From positions 1 through 64,000 of the forward strand of contig NZ_BAAAMN010000026.1 in the NCBI RefSeq assembly GCF_039529295.1: a stretch of DNA of 64,000 bases, written 5' to 3'. The stretch's first letter is position 1. Every line of letters starts with the position of its first letter. The notes below the pieces were generated by a model that saw only the letters and a list, made by a program, of their open reading frames with translations, ran no database searches and was not told the DNA's origin. This document shows, piece by piece, positions 44,626-53,637 of this stretch. Source of the stretch: Yaniella flava. GTDB taxonomy: Bacteria; Actinomycetota; Actinomycetes; Actinomycetales; Micrococcaceae. The translations under genes and the position numbers were made by a program.

Positions 44626-47600
44626 AGCAGGATGGGTTTGCCTGCCGTGGCGAATCGCTGGTCGTGTGTGACCATCACGGTGATCTTGTCGGCGAGTGCC
44701 TGTTTGAGATCGGCGATCAGCTCGGCTGCCTCATCCGCGCCCAGGTGTGCTGTTGGTTCGTCGAGCAGCACCACGTGAGCATCTGCCAGTAACGCTCTGG
44801 CGACTGCGACACGCTGACGCTGGCCACCGGAGATAAAGTGTCCCGATGGTCCCAACCGGGTGTCCAGTCCCTGTGGTGTTTGCGCAAGCCATGCCGCGAG
44901 TCCGACTGTGTCAAGGACGTTGATCAGCTCGGTATCGGTTGGTCGGTGTGCTGGATCGCGGGCAAGCGCAAGATTGGAGCGCAGCGTGGAGTCGAACAGG
45001 TAGGCCTCTTGTGGACACCAGGCAACGTGTTGCAGGGCGGTATGTTGATCCTGCTCATGGGCAGTGACGCGGTAGGTGCCGGATGCGGGCTCCAAGAAAC
45101 CAAGCAGTAGGGCCAGCAGGGTGGATTTACCAGCTCCTGACGGGCCGGTGACCACCACGAAGTCACCCGTGGTTGCCTCCATGGAGAGTCCATTGAGCAC
45201 CGCTGGCCCGTATTGACCGTAGGATACGGTGACATCATCGAGCTCAACCGCTTCCACGCCTTCACTGTCACCTTGTTCGACTGTGACCCACTGTGCCGTA
45301 TGCTCAGCGCGTTCGTTCAACAGCGGCAGCAGTTTCCCCAGTTGGTGCGTGAGCGTACGAGATTCCTGCGCCGCCTGGCTAAACAGCCCGAACGGTTCTG
45401 CCATGGCCAGCATGAGCATGACCACCAGGGCGGTATTGGGCGCTGAGATGCCGTTGGTGATGCTGACCCACATCGTCTGGACGGCTGCCCAGCCAGCAAT
45501 TAACGAGGTGAGCCCCTCGCCGAGTCCTGCGGCCAGTGCATTGCGCTTCAGCGGCGCGGTATTGCGTAGATCGGTTGCCACAAAATCGTTGGCAACACGG
45601 TTGCCCATACCATTGCCGGCAATATCCGCAGCCGAGCTAAACAATCGCGATGTGGAACGCACAAGACCGGTGCGGTGATCGGCCAAAGCCGTCGTGGTGT
45701 TCGCATCGACAATACGTACTACCAATGGCACCACCACGAACGCCGCGACCCCTGCGAGCGCTGCTGGCCACCAGGCACCAGGCGCCATAAACGCAACAAT
45801 GCCTGTGGCCGCAGCCCAGGTGATCACAGCAGCCGGTATCGGCACGATCACCCTCGGTACCGCATCACGTAACTGGTCCACATCCGAGATGAGCACAGAC
45901 AGTGCACCACCGGAGCGTGTCAGCTTATTCCATTGAGTCGCTTGGGAACCCAGCGCATCCCAGACCCGTAAGCGAATACGGTTTGCCCAGGACAATACGG
46001 CGTCATGAACGGCAAGACGTTCGGCATACCGAAATACTGCACGGCCAATACCAAAGAAACGCACCCCGACAATCACGGCGAGCAAATACAAGATGGGTGG
46101 TTCATAGGATGCTTGGACAATGAGCCACCCGGATATGGCAGACAACAACGCCGCTGCCAGAAGGGCTGCCACGGCCCACGCAATACCCCCGAGGAATTTT
46201 GGTTCCTTCAACGGCAGGAACCGAATCCAATCACGCAAGCGAACTTTTGCGACGGGTGGCTCTGGTGCAGCGTGCATCGCGTCCGACGCAGGCTTCGCCG
46301 GAGCCTGTGCATCATCGGCTGGAACCGTCGCGGCTTGTGTTGTCGCGACGGTGTTGCCAATCAGATGATCGGCGTCGCGGTGGATGAGACGATCGTGTGA
46401 TGCCACCAGCAACATCACCTCAAGATGCCGGCCATTTGGCAAATACCCGTGGGCAAGGTCTTTCAACACGCTACGAATTAACGATGCGGACGCGGCATCC
46501 AGATGCGCCGTGGGCTCATCCAGAACCACGAGCCATGCACCAGCTGTACCCTCGGTGACACTGGCCGACAACAACCGCGCCAGCACCCTGGCAAAACCAA
46601 GACGGCGCCGCTCCCCCGGGGATAATTCATCAATGTGACGGTCTTGCATGTTCGGCAAGCCTGCGTGTTCCAGTGCCGATTGTGTCAGCTTGGCAATCTC
46701 GCCAGCGAGTTCGACGGCGGCAGGCTCGTCGACCGTACTGCGGATCACCAGCTCCAGTTCGTCAGCCACTGTCTGCGCTACGAATGTAGGATGCTGACTC
46801 AAATAGGCGATACGACGTGATCTAAGACCTGACACGCTGCCAGTAAAGACGGCTTCACCGTCGGCCAGCAGCCCGGCCGTCGCAGCCAACAGTGTCGATT
46901 TGCCGGAACCTGACGAGCTACCAAGCACGGTGAACTGTCCGGGGTACATGGTCAGTGAAAAATCTTCGAGGACTGGTTCCAACACTTCCACCTCGTACTG
47001 GGGCAGATAGTCTTCGTCAGTTTCCCCTTCCGTCTGTGCCGCAGCCTTCTGAGCTTGCGCGAACTGCTCGGGAGTCAGATATTCAGGGCCTGTGTATTTT
47101 TCCTCAGGAATCTCGTGCAGTGCCTTGTAGCTGATCGTGACGTTGTTGAAGGCCACCACATCATCCGTAGCGTCATCAGTGTCCAAACCGGTGGCCATGG
47201 TTTGGGGTACGGGCTGATTGATCTGTGCTTTGGCACGTTTCAGTGCGGCAATCCCATCTTCTGAAGCGTGGAATGCCGAGCCGATATCGCGGAAGGGCAA
47301 ATACACTTCAGCCGCTAGGGTCAAGACCATAATGCCGGCGTAGAGCTCCATGGAACCGTTGACGAGGCGAACGCCGATAAACACGGCAATAATGGCCACC
47401 GACAATGTGGAAATGAGTTCGAGCGCGAGACCGGACATGAATGCTGCTTTGAGTGTGTTCATGGTCGTTTTTTGATAGTCGTCGGAAACCTCTTGTAAGG
47501 CTTTGCGTTGCACCCCGGCACGGCGTAGTCCAATAAGGACGGGCAGGCCGCGGGCCAACTCCAACAGGTGGTGCGATAATTTGTTGAGCCCACTGGCCGC

Positions 47601-48233
47601 TTCATCGACCCGGTGTTCTGTGAAGCGGCCAATCAAGATCATAAACATTGGGATCAGCGGGATGGTCAGCACCAGTACAGCCGCACTGACCCAATCGTGG
47701 AACAAAATCCAGACGCCCAACCCCAGTGGGATGACGATTGCAGAGACCAACGAGGGTAAAAAGTCGGTGTAGTAGTCGTCGAGACCATCCAGACCGTTGG
47801 AGGCCAGCACGGTGTCTTGGCCGGCTCGTTCTGCATGCGCGCCAGCAGCAGCAAGCCGGTGTCGAACAAGTTGTTCTCGCAGATGTTCTTTCTCCCCCAG
47901 CGCTGCCCGCGTCGCGAAGACCTGCTGGCCCCATTGGGCTGCACCACGCAGTATCGCACCACCAAAGCCCAACGCCAAGGTGATTATAAACTCGGTACTG
48001 GTGGCATACTCCACGAGCGATTCAATGAGCCCCGGTGCCGTTCGCGGTGAGTTGAATAGCAACTGCAACAATTGTGCTGCGTCAGAAGCCGGCAGTGCAG
48101 CAGATAAATGAGCGATGCCTCTGGCCAATGACGTCGCGATGAGTATCCAACCGACGAGTTTAGCCACGGCGAGAAAACCGAGCCCGACCAAGGCTCGACG
48201 GCCGACTGTCGATGTGGGGAGTTCAGGGATCAA
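44622..48233 (-). CDS. cydDC: fused CydDC cysteine/glutathione ABC exporter
   Basis: 1203 residues. A CydD half (1-640) and a CydC half (about 665-1203) in one chain; separate proteins in E. coli. Each half has six helices and an ABC ATPase. Walker A: LGSSSGSGKSTLLAA and VTGPSGAGKSTLLALL. Signature and Walker B: LSPGERRRLGFARVLARLL and ISGGQRQRVAVARALL, each followed by VLDEPTAHL. The complex exports thiols (or haem-related compounds) and is needed for cytochrome bd assembly. Its start overlaps the cydB stop by four bases, so it is part of cydA-cydB-cydDC. Confidence 0.94.
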   Translation of the reverse strand: MIPELPTSTVGRRALVGLGFLAVAKLVGWILIATSLARGIAHLSAALPASDAAQLLQLLFNSPRTAPGLIESLVEYATSTEFIITLALGFGGAILRGAAQWGQQVFATRAALGEKEHLREQLVRHRLAAAGAHAERAGQDTVLASNGLDGLDDYYTDFLPSLVSAIVIPLGLGVWILFHDWVSAAVLVLTIPLIPMFMILIGRFTEHRVDEAASGLNKLSHHLLELARGLPVLIGLRRAGVQRKALQEVSDDYQKTTMNTLKAAFMSGLALELISTLSVAIIAVFIGVRLVNGSMELYAGIMVLTLAAEVYLPFRDIGSAFHASEDGIAALKRAKAQINQPVPQTMATGLDTDDATDDVVAFNNVTISYKALHEIPEEKYTGPEYLTPEQFAQAQKAAAQTEGETDEDYLPQYEVEVLEPVLEDFSLTMYPGQFTVLGSSSGSGKSTLLAATAGLLADGEAVFTGSVSGLRSRRIAYLSQHPTFVAQTVADELELVIRSTVDEPAAVELAGEIAKLTQSALEHAGLPNMQDRHIDELSPGERRRLGFARVLARLLSASVTEGTAGAWLVVLDEPTAHLDAASASLIRSVLKDLAHGYLPNGRHLEVMLLVASHDRLIHRDADHLIGNTVATTQAATVPADDAQAPAKPASDAMHAAPEPPVAKVRLRDWIRFLPLKEPKFLGGIAWAVAALLAAALLSAISGWLIVQASYEPPILYLLAVIVGVRFFGIGRAVFRYAERLAVHDAVLSWANRIRLRVWDALGSQATQWNKLTRSGGALSVLISDVDQLRDAVPRVIVPIPAAVITWAAATGIVAFMAPGAWWPAALAGVAAFVVVPLVVRIVDANTTTALADHRTGLVRSTSRLFSSAADIAGNGMGNRVANDFVATDLRNTAPLKRNALAAGLGEGLTSLIAGWAAVQTMWVSITNGISAPNTALVVMLMLAMAEPFGLFSQAAQESRTLTHQLGKLLPLLNERAEHTAQWVTVEQGDSEGVEAVELDDVTVSYGQYGPAVLNGLSMEATTGDFVVVTGPSGAGKSTLLALLLGFLEPASGTYRVTAHEQDQHTALQHVAWCPQEAYLFDSTLRSNLALARDPAHRPTDTELINVLDTVGLAAWLAQTPQGLDTRLGPSGHFISGGQRQRVAVARALLADAHVVLLDEPTAHLGADEAAELIADLKQALADKITVMVTHDQRFATAGKPILL

Positions 48234-49249
48234 ACTGGCGTCACCACAGCGGATTCAGGAATATGGTGTTCCCCTAGGCGCTGACGGAACATCCAATAAC
48301 TCCATGCGCTGTAGGCCAGCACCAACGGCAAGAAGATCGCGGTCACCACGGCCATGATACTCAGCGTGTACTCCGACGACGACGAGCTCGTCACCGTCAG
48401 GTTATAAGCTTCATCGAGGGTGGAGGGCAGGACGTTTGGGTACAACGAGACGAAGATGGCCCCGACTCCGAAGACGATAAATATCACCATGCCGGTAAAT
48501 GTCAGGCCTTCCATCCGACGTGCGGAGCACGCCCAAGCCAAAACCAGTCCAAGGACCGCGACCGCCAACATTGCCCACGACATGACTTTCGGATAGCGAA
48601 GTACAACCAGCACCGCCCATAGTGCCGCAGGCAGTAGATAGATGGGCAAATACCGTCGAAGTTGCCTATTGCCCGCCTCGCGTGGTGCGCCCAGGGTTTT
48701 CAGCGACAAAAACGCCCATCCCTGGGCCAAGGAGATGCCGACAACGGCCAGTCCACCCAGGATGGCCCAGCCGTTGAGCCACGCGAACGGTCCGCCGACC
48801 CGGTCGCCAAATTCGTCCAGCGGGAGCCCCGTGGTCGTCAAGGCAAGCATCGCACCGATAGCAAATGCTGCCACGAAGGACCCGCCGGCCATCGCCCAGG
48901 TCCAGAGGTTGCGTGTCATTTGGCTCTGGGCCTTGCCACGGTATTCGATGGACACTGCACGCAGGATAAGCGCCACTAATGCCAGTGTCAGCGGGATGTA
49001 GAGCCCGGCAAACATCGAAGCGTACCAGTGTGGAAATGCCGCGAAGGTTGCTCCGGCTGCGGTGACCAGCCAGACTTCATTGCCATCCCAGACGGGCCCG
49101 ATGGAATTGAGTAGTACGCGGCGTTGGGATTCGTTTTTTGCCCACCCGGTCATCAGCATGCCGACACCGAGGTCGAAACCGTCGAGGACGAGGTAGCCGA
49201 TCCACAGCACAGCAATGAGGATGAACCACAACGTTGGAAGAAACTCCAT
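48230..49249 (-). CDS. cydB: cytochrome bd oxidase subunit II
   Basis: 339 residues with about nine helices. The N-terminus (MEFLPTLWFILIAVLWIGYL, then LDGFDLGVGML) and IGPVWDGNEVWLVTAAGATF are characteristic of CydB. With CydA it forms the quinol oxidase used at low oxygen or under stress. It has no haem ligands in most bacteria. Forty-one bases after cydA and overlapping cydDC. Confidence 0.95.
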   Translation of the reverse strand: MEFLPTLWFILIAVLWIGYLVLDGFDLGVGMLMTGWAKNESQRRVLLNSIGPVWDGNEVWLVTAAGATFAAFPHWYASMFAGLYIPLTLALVALILRAVSIEYRGKAQSQMTRNLWTWAMAGGSFVAAFAIGAMLALTTTGLPLDEFGDRVGGPFAWLNGWAILGGLAVVGISLAQGWAFLSLKTLGAPREAGNRQLRRYLPIYLLPAALWAVLVVLRYPKVMSWAMLAVAVLGLVLAWACSARRMEGLTFTGMVIFIVFGVGAIFVSLYPNVLPSTLDEAYNLTVTSSSSSEYTLSIMAVVTAIFLPLVLAYSAWSYWMFRQRLGEHHIPESAVVTPV

Positions 49250-49290
49250 GATGGCGTTTTACCTTTCTGTTCCTGTTGCTCTCCACCGCA

Positions 49291-50871
49291 TTAGTACGCG
49301 AAGGACAACACGTCTGAGGATGGTTTGTCGTGGTCGTCGTCATCGTCTTCATCTGCCAACAGCTCCGGCATTCCGGCGGGGTGACCACCTCTGATGTAGC
49401 GGACCAGCAGCACGATTTCGACCACCAATAGCAAGGCATAGATCAGCGTCAGGGCAACCAACGAGAAGATGATTTCTTCGCCGGAGACGCCCGGGGAGAC
49501 CGCGGCGGCGGTAAATTGCCAGACCTGGTCGACTCCGGCGAGGTCAAGGTTCGGGGCGACGGTGAAGGGCTGTCGGCCCATCTCCGTGAACACCCAACCC
49601 GCTGAGTTTGCGGCAAACGGCGCGAGTATCGATAGCCAGGCCATGTTCATCAGTGTCTTATCATGTGGCACCGTCCCCTTGCGTCCAATCCACAGACCGA
49701 TGCCAGCCGCCAAGGCAGCAATACCGCCAAAGGTGATCATGGCTCGAAAGCCCCAGTAGGTAACTTCCATAATGGGCAGATATTCGATTTCGGAACCGGC
49801 GCGTTCGCCATAGCGTGGATCGTCTGGCAAATGCGTCCCAAATTGCTCTTCATATTCCGGTATCAAGCTATTGACGCCTTCCACCGGAGTGGAAAAGTCG
49901 TTATGCGCCAAGAAGGAGAGCAGACCTGGAATTTCGAAAACCCCCACGACATCGTCGCAGGTTGTGGCACCTTCACCATCGCGGCCGGCCACCGACAAGA
50001 CAGAAAAGCCGGTGCCGTCGTGACACGCAGCTTCGGCTGCGGCCATTTTGAGGGGTTGCTGTTCAATCATCATTTGTGCCTGGGCGTGACCAGTAAATGC
50101 TGTTCCGAGAAACGCGACGATGGCCACCCAGCCGCCCCATCGGAAGGAGGACCGCCATCCTTTGTAGTCGATTTCGTCGCGACCTTTCGACCCGTTAGAG
50201 CCAACGACGACGTAACCGTTGTCGTCTACGGTATCGATGCCTTCTTTGCGTCGCTTCCACAGGTGATACCACGCAATACCAAGCAGCATCGACCCCGCGA
50301 CGGCCAGAGCACCGAAGATGGTGTGCGGAAAGTGCACGAGCAGCGTGGGGTTGGTCATGACCGCCCAAAAATCGACCATCTGTGCGCGACCATCGACAAA
50401 TTCCACACCGACCGGATGTTGCATGAACGAATTGGCAGCGAGGATAAAGTACGCAGAGACGACTGATCCGATCACTGCCAGCCACAGTACAGTTAAGTGT
50501 ACCCGTGGGCGCACGCGTCCCCAACCGAAGACCCAAACACCGATAAATACGGATTCAAGGAAGAACGCAATGAGGGCTTCCATGGCCAACGGGGCACCAA
50601 AGACATCGCCGACGAACCGAGAGTACTCGCTCCAGGCCATACCGAACTGGAACTCTTGAACCAAGCCTGTGGCAACACCCATGATGAAGTTAATCATGAA
50701 GATCTTGCCCCAGAATTTCGTCATTCGCAGGTACTGTTCTTTACCGGTTCGATGCCAGGCGGTCTGCATTGTCGCCAGGACAATCCCCAAACCAATGGTG
50801 AGTGGCACCATGAGAAAATGATAGACAGTGGTAATCCCAAACTGCCACCGGGCAACCTCAAGAGGATCCAT
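49291..50871 (-). CDS. cydA: cytochrome bd oxidase subunit I
   Basis: 526 residues from ATG 50871 (MDPLEVARWQFGITTVYHF) after GAGGAGG; the 15 residues upstream are not expected in the family. Quinol oxidase subunit with haems b558, b595 and d. Haem ligands fit His18 (TTVYHF) and His183 (HFPHTIF), and the glutamates of the proton route lie in FLESVFIG. The Q-loop after about residue 262 contains Cys283 and Cys305 (AACHDG and TTCDDV), able to form a disulfide like that seen in the M. tuberculosis enzyme. First gene of the operon, with dyads over its promoter. Confidence 0.95.
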   Translation of the reverse strand: MDPLEVARWQFGITTVYHFLMVPLTIGLGIVLATMQTAWHRTGKEQYLRMTKFWGKIFMINFIMGVATGLVQEFQFGMAWSEYSRFVGDVFGAPLAMEALIAFFLESVFIGVWVFGWGRVRPRVHLTVLWLAVIGSVVSAYFILAANSFMQHPVGVEFVDGRAQMVDFWAVMTNPTLLVHFPHTIFGALAVAGSMLLGIAWYHLWKRRKEGIDTVDDNGYVVVGSNGSKGRDEIDYKGWRSSFRWGGWVAIVAFLGTAFTGHAQAQMMIEQQPLKMAAAEAACHDGTGFSVLSVAGRDGEGATTCDDVVGVFEIPGLLSFLAHNDFSTPVEGVNSLIPEYEEQFGTHLPDDPRYGERAGSEIEYLPIMEVTYWGFRAMITFGGIAALAAGIGLWIGRKGTVPHDKTLMNMAWLSILAPFAANSAGWVFTEMGRQPFTVAPNLDLAGVDQVWQFTAAAVSPGVSGEEIIFSLVALTLIYALLLVVEIVLLVRYIRGGHPAGMPELLADEDDDDDHDKPSSDVLSFAY

Positions 50872-50937
50872 GAAGGGTCCCTCCTCACCAGCGCGTTCAA
50901 CGCCGATGCTCGACATTCATCGTCGCGACACACATAC

Positions 50938-50954
50938 TTCTACACGACGTAGAA
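50938..50954. promoter_or_regulatory. BlaI-type operator, site 1
   Basis: TTCTAC-ACGAC-GTAGAA, a perfect 6-5-6 inverted repeat with the CTAC/GTAG half-sites of BlaI/MecI boxes. It lies just beyond the cydA -10 box on the minus strand. A repressor bound here would block transcription from the cydA promoter. Confidence 0.6.
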
Positions 50955-50956
50955 CT

Positions 50957-50986
50957 CATCTTACCCACACTTCTACGCAATGTAAA
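50957..50986 (-). promoter_or_regulatory. cydA: cydA promoter
   Basis: On the minus strand TTTACA (50986-50981) and TAAGAT (50962-50957) are separated by 17 bases, a good sigma-70-type promoter about 85 bases upstream of the cydA start. BlaI-type dyads overlap the -35/spacer and lie just beyond the -10. Confidence 0.6.
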
Positions 50987-50987
50987 A
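50971..50987. promoter_or_regulatory. BlaI-type operator, site 2
   Basis: TTCTAC-GCAAT-GTAAAA, the same spacing as site 1 with one mismatch in the second arm. It overlaps the cydA -35 and spacer and also lies upstream of the TAGAAT -10 (51006-51011) of the BlaI gene. Its centre is 33 bases (three helical turns) from site 1. Confidence 0.55.
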
Positions 50988-51032
50988 ATTCAGACTGGCT
51001 CGCGCTAGAATAACTATTCAACAGATACCGAC

Positions 51033-51449
51033 TTGCTGAGTATCGCGTCAGCCACTCACACCACGCGAAGACTCTTGAACGAAGAAGGGGCCGCATTGGG
51101 CGAACTCGAACAGGCGATCATGGAACTCCTCTGGGATTCAGCACAAGCGCTGACCGCAAACGAAGTGCGTGATACGTTGGCTGCCCGCCAGGACAGTGAA
51201 CCGGCCATCACCACCGTGCTCACGGTGCTTGGACGCCTCAACAAAAAAGGGTTTGTCACCAAGGACTCGTCCCGACGCCCGCATGAGTTCACTGCAACGA
51301 CCAGCCGCGAAGAACACACTGTGCAACTGCTCAATGATGTCCTCGGATCGGCCGTCGATAAGCACGCCGTCTTAGCGCGTTTCATCGGCGGCATTGACGC
51401 CACTGATGCACAGCAAGTGCAACGTCTCCTACAGTCTCGCGACATTTAG
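51033..51449 (+). CDS. BlaI/MecI/CopY-family transcriptional repressor
   Basis: 138 residues if TTG 51033 is the start; TTG 51075 (LNEEGAALGELEQ) is an alternative, and no ribosome-binding site decides. The winged helix is clear: LGELEQAIMELLWDSAQALT, TANEVRDTLA and AITTVLTVLGRLNKKGFVTK, followed by RRPHEFTATTSREEHT and a dimerisation helix. Family members bind CTAC-type dyads and are released by proteolysis. It is followed by the M56 protease gene (21 bases). Two matching dyads lie in its own upstream region shared with cydA. Confidence 0.88.
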   Translation: MLSIASATHTTRRLLNEEGAALGELEQAIMELLWDSAQALTANEVRDTLAARQDSEPAITTVLTVLGRLNKKGFVTKDSSRRPHEFTATTSREEHTVQLLNDVLGSAVDKHAVLARFIGGIDATDAQQVQRLLQSRDI

Positions 51450-51470
51450 GGCTGCCATGCACGGAGGCAT

Positions 51471-52442
51471 ATGCTGACCCCGTATCTGCTTGCACTGCTT
51501 GCCGTGTTACTCGCGTGGCCTGTGCCGATGTGGCTACAACGCGCGAAGTGGCCATCACGCGCGCCCGGGGCCACGTTAGTCCTGTGGCAAGCAATTGGCC
51601 TGAGTGGCGGTCTCGCACTGGTGAGCGCTCCGCTGACCTGGGGATTGCAGCCCTTTGGAAGTGGCATTCTGACCGCAGGCAGCAAATTGCTGCAGGTTCT
51701 TCTCAGCGATGGGATAGCAGGGGTCTTCAACGACCCCCGCTGGGAACCACTTGGGTTGGCCGCTGTCACCCTGAGTGGCATACTTTTTGGTCACCTGACC
51801 CTCGTGCTGCTCCACACGGCTTTTACGACCTTTCGCCAGCGGAAAAAACACCGAGAATTCGTGGAACTGCTCTCTGCTTCCCTCCAAGAACATGACCACG
51901 GATTAGATCAGACTTCACAGACGGCCAACAACACTCGTGTACTACCGGTTGAGCACCCGTTGGCGTATTGTCTTCCCGCGGCCCAACAATCCATCACCGT
52001 CGTGTCGCGGGGTTTATTGAACCAGTTGTCCGCAGAGCAACTGTCTGCGGTGTTGACACATGAATCCGCCCACCTCACTCAACGCCACGACCTTTTGCGG
52101 CTGGTGTTCCAAGCCTGGCACAAAGCAGTGCCATGGTTTCCTGCCACCAGCGTCGCCGTTGACGAAGTCACCGAGTTGACCGAAATCATGGCCGACGACG
52201 TCGCCCTGACACAGCATCAAACCCGTGATCTTACCTCTGCGTTGGCCCATACCTTAGAACAACAAGCACAAGATACCGGTCAGCAGATGGCGCCCCATCA
52301 CCAACACCCCGCACAGGTCGCGTCACGGCGTTTAAGACGACTCATTGGACCAAGAAGACCGCTGGGTTCATGTAGAGTTAGCCTGGTTATAATCCTGTCT
52401 GGTCTCCTCGTGATCGGGCCTGCGTTCATCAGTCTGGTGTGA
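51471..52442 (+). CDS. M56/BlaR1-like membrane metallopeptidase
   Basis: 323 residues, ATG 51471 after GGAGG. Helices at about 5-25, 30-55 and 95-120; the zinc protease domain shows the HExxH-like motif HESAHLTQRHD around residue 200, with a later Glu in ELTEIMADDVAL; a last helix at about 300-320. It lacks the extracellular beta-lactam-sensing domain of BlaR1 and MecR1, as in the mycobacterial BlaR. It probably cleaves the BlaI-type repressor encoded just before it. Confidence 0.82.
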   Translation: MLTPYLLALLAVLLAWPVPMWLQRAKWPSRAPGATLVLWQAIGLSGGLALVSAPLTWGLQPFGSGILTAGSKLLQVLLSDGIAGVFNDPRWEPLGLAAVTLSGILFGHLTLVLLHTAFTTFRQRKKHREFVELLSASLQEHDHGLDQTSQTANNTRVLPVEHPLAYCLPAAQQSITVVSRGLLNQLSAEQLSAVLTHESAHLTQRHDLLRLVFQAWHKAVPWFPATSVAVDEVTELTEIMADDVALTQHQTRDLTSALAHTLEQQAQDTGQQMAPHHQHPAQVASRRLRRLIGPRRPLGSCRVSLVIILSGLLVIGPAFISLV

Positions 52443-52614
52443 GCCCGCCAGAGCAAGAGTCCACTCAGGGCGAAACTATGCTGGGAGGATACGATCTGTA
52501 CCTCGAATCGCGTGACTGCAAAAACCGCGCTAGGCTGGGTCGTTATGACAAGTCAAGTAATTGGAGCATAGCTACCAATTGTGAACGCGAATAAACAGAA
52601 ATGGACAGTCCAAC
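52443..52614. other. gap before the ole operon with an inverted repeat
   Basis: AATTGG (52559-52564) and CCAATT (52575-52580) form a short dyad about 35 bases before the oleA start, a possible operator. No firm promoter was recognised. There is no CTAC/GTAG dyad here, so control by the BlaI-type repressor is not supported. Confidence 0.35.
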
Positions 52615-53637
52615 GTGAGTTCTAATGCGGTTTCAATTCACCACAACGCGGCATTACTTTCTGTGGTAGAAGTGACCGCTCCGGTGGAAGTCACCTCTGA
52701 CATGATCGACGATCGACTCGCATCCGTACTCAAACGTCTGCGTCTCCCCAATCGTCTCCTGCAACGTGTCGCTGGCGTTCGTGCACGACGTATGTGGGAA
52801 GACCCGCAAGATTACGTAGCTGGCGCGGCCCAGGCCGGCGTAAAAGCCCTGGCCGAAGCCGGTATTGCCCCGGATGCTGTGGGGCTACTCATCAACACCT
52901 CGGTCACCCGAACCGAACTAGAGCCTGCCGTTTCTGTACAGATCCATGACTCGATGGGTCTGGCCCCATCGGCTACCAATTTCGATATCACCAATGCGTG
53001 CCTCGGGTTTGTCAACGGCATGGATCTTGCCTCAACGCTCATTGATGCAGGCCAGATCGACTACGCCGTCGTCGTGGCTGGTGAAGATGCGAAACAAGTT
53101 CAAGAATCCACCCTACGCAACCTGTTGTCGGATAAAACCACCCGCGACAATTTCATGCAGCAGTTTGCTTCCTTGACGCTGGGGTCGGGTGCTGCAGCAG
53201 CCGTCCTTGGACGAGCAGATAAGCATCCTGAAGGCCACCGCATTCTGCGAGGCGTCACCCGTGCAGGAACGCAACATCACCAGTTGTGCCAGGGTGGCCA
53301 CAACGGTATGTACACCGATTCTGCTGGGTTATTAGAAAATGGGCTGGAATTGGTCATGGACACTTGGAACGATACCCCAGCCGACTGGAACTGGCGCAGC
53401 ATGGATCGCTACATCACCCACCAGGTCTCCCAAATGCACACCGATGCCATCATTAAATCTGCCGGCATCGACCGCAAAAAGATACCCACAACGTTCCCTG
53501 AGCTGGGCAATATCGGCCCAGCTGCCCTCCCCATCACGCTCGCGCGTGAGTTGGATTCACTCACAGTCGGTGACCGGGTGCTCACGATGGGAGTCGGCTC
53601 CGGTTTGAACGTCGCAATGCTAGAAATAGAGTGGTGA
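52615..53637 (+). CDS. oleA: OleA, acyl-CoA head-to-head condensing enzyme
   Basis: 340 residues starting at GTG 52615. Thiolase-fold enzyme (FabH relative) that joins two fatty acyl-CoAs to a 2-alkyl-3-ketoacid, the first step of long-chain olefin synthesis. Catalytic Cys in TNACLGFVNGMDL, His in YITHQVSQMH and Asn in ELGNIGPAALP. OleA differs from FabH in accepting a second acyl chain, and the neighbours oleBC and oleD support this assignment. Its TGA overlaps the oleBC GTG start. Confidence 0.9.
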   Translation: MSSNAVSIHHNAALLSVVEVTAPVEVTSDMIDDRLASVLKRLRLPNRLLQRVAGVRARRMWEDPQDYVAGAAQAGVKALAEAGIAPDAVGLLINTSVTRTELEPAVSVQIHDSMGLAPSATNFDITNACLGFVNGMDLASTLIDAGQIDYAVVVAGEDAKQVQESTLRNLLSDKTTRDNFMQQFASLTLGSGAAAAVLGRADKHPEGHRILRGVTRAGTQHHQLCQGGHNGMYTDSAGLLENGLELVMDTWNDTPADWNWRSMDRYITHQVSQMHTDAIIKSAGIDRKKIPTTFPELGNIGPAALPITLARELDSLTVGDRVLTMGVGSGLNVAMLEIEW

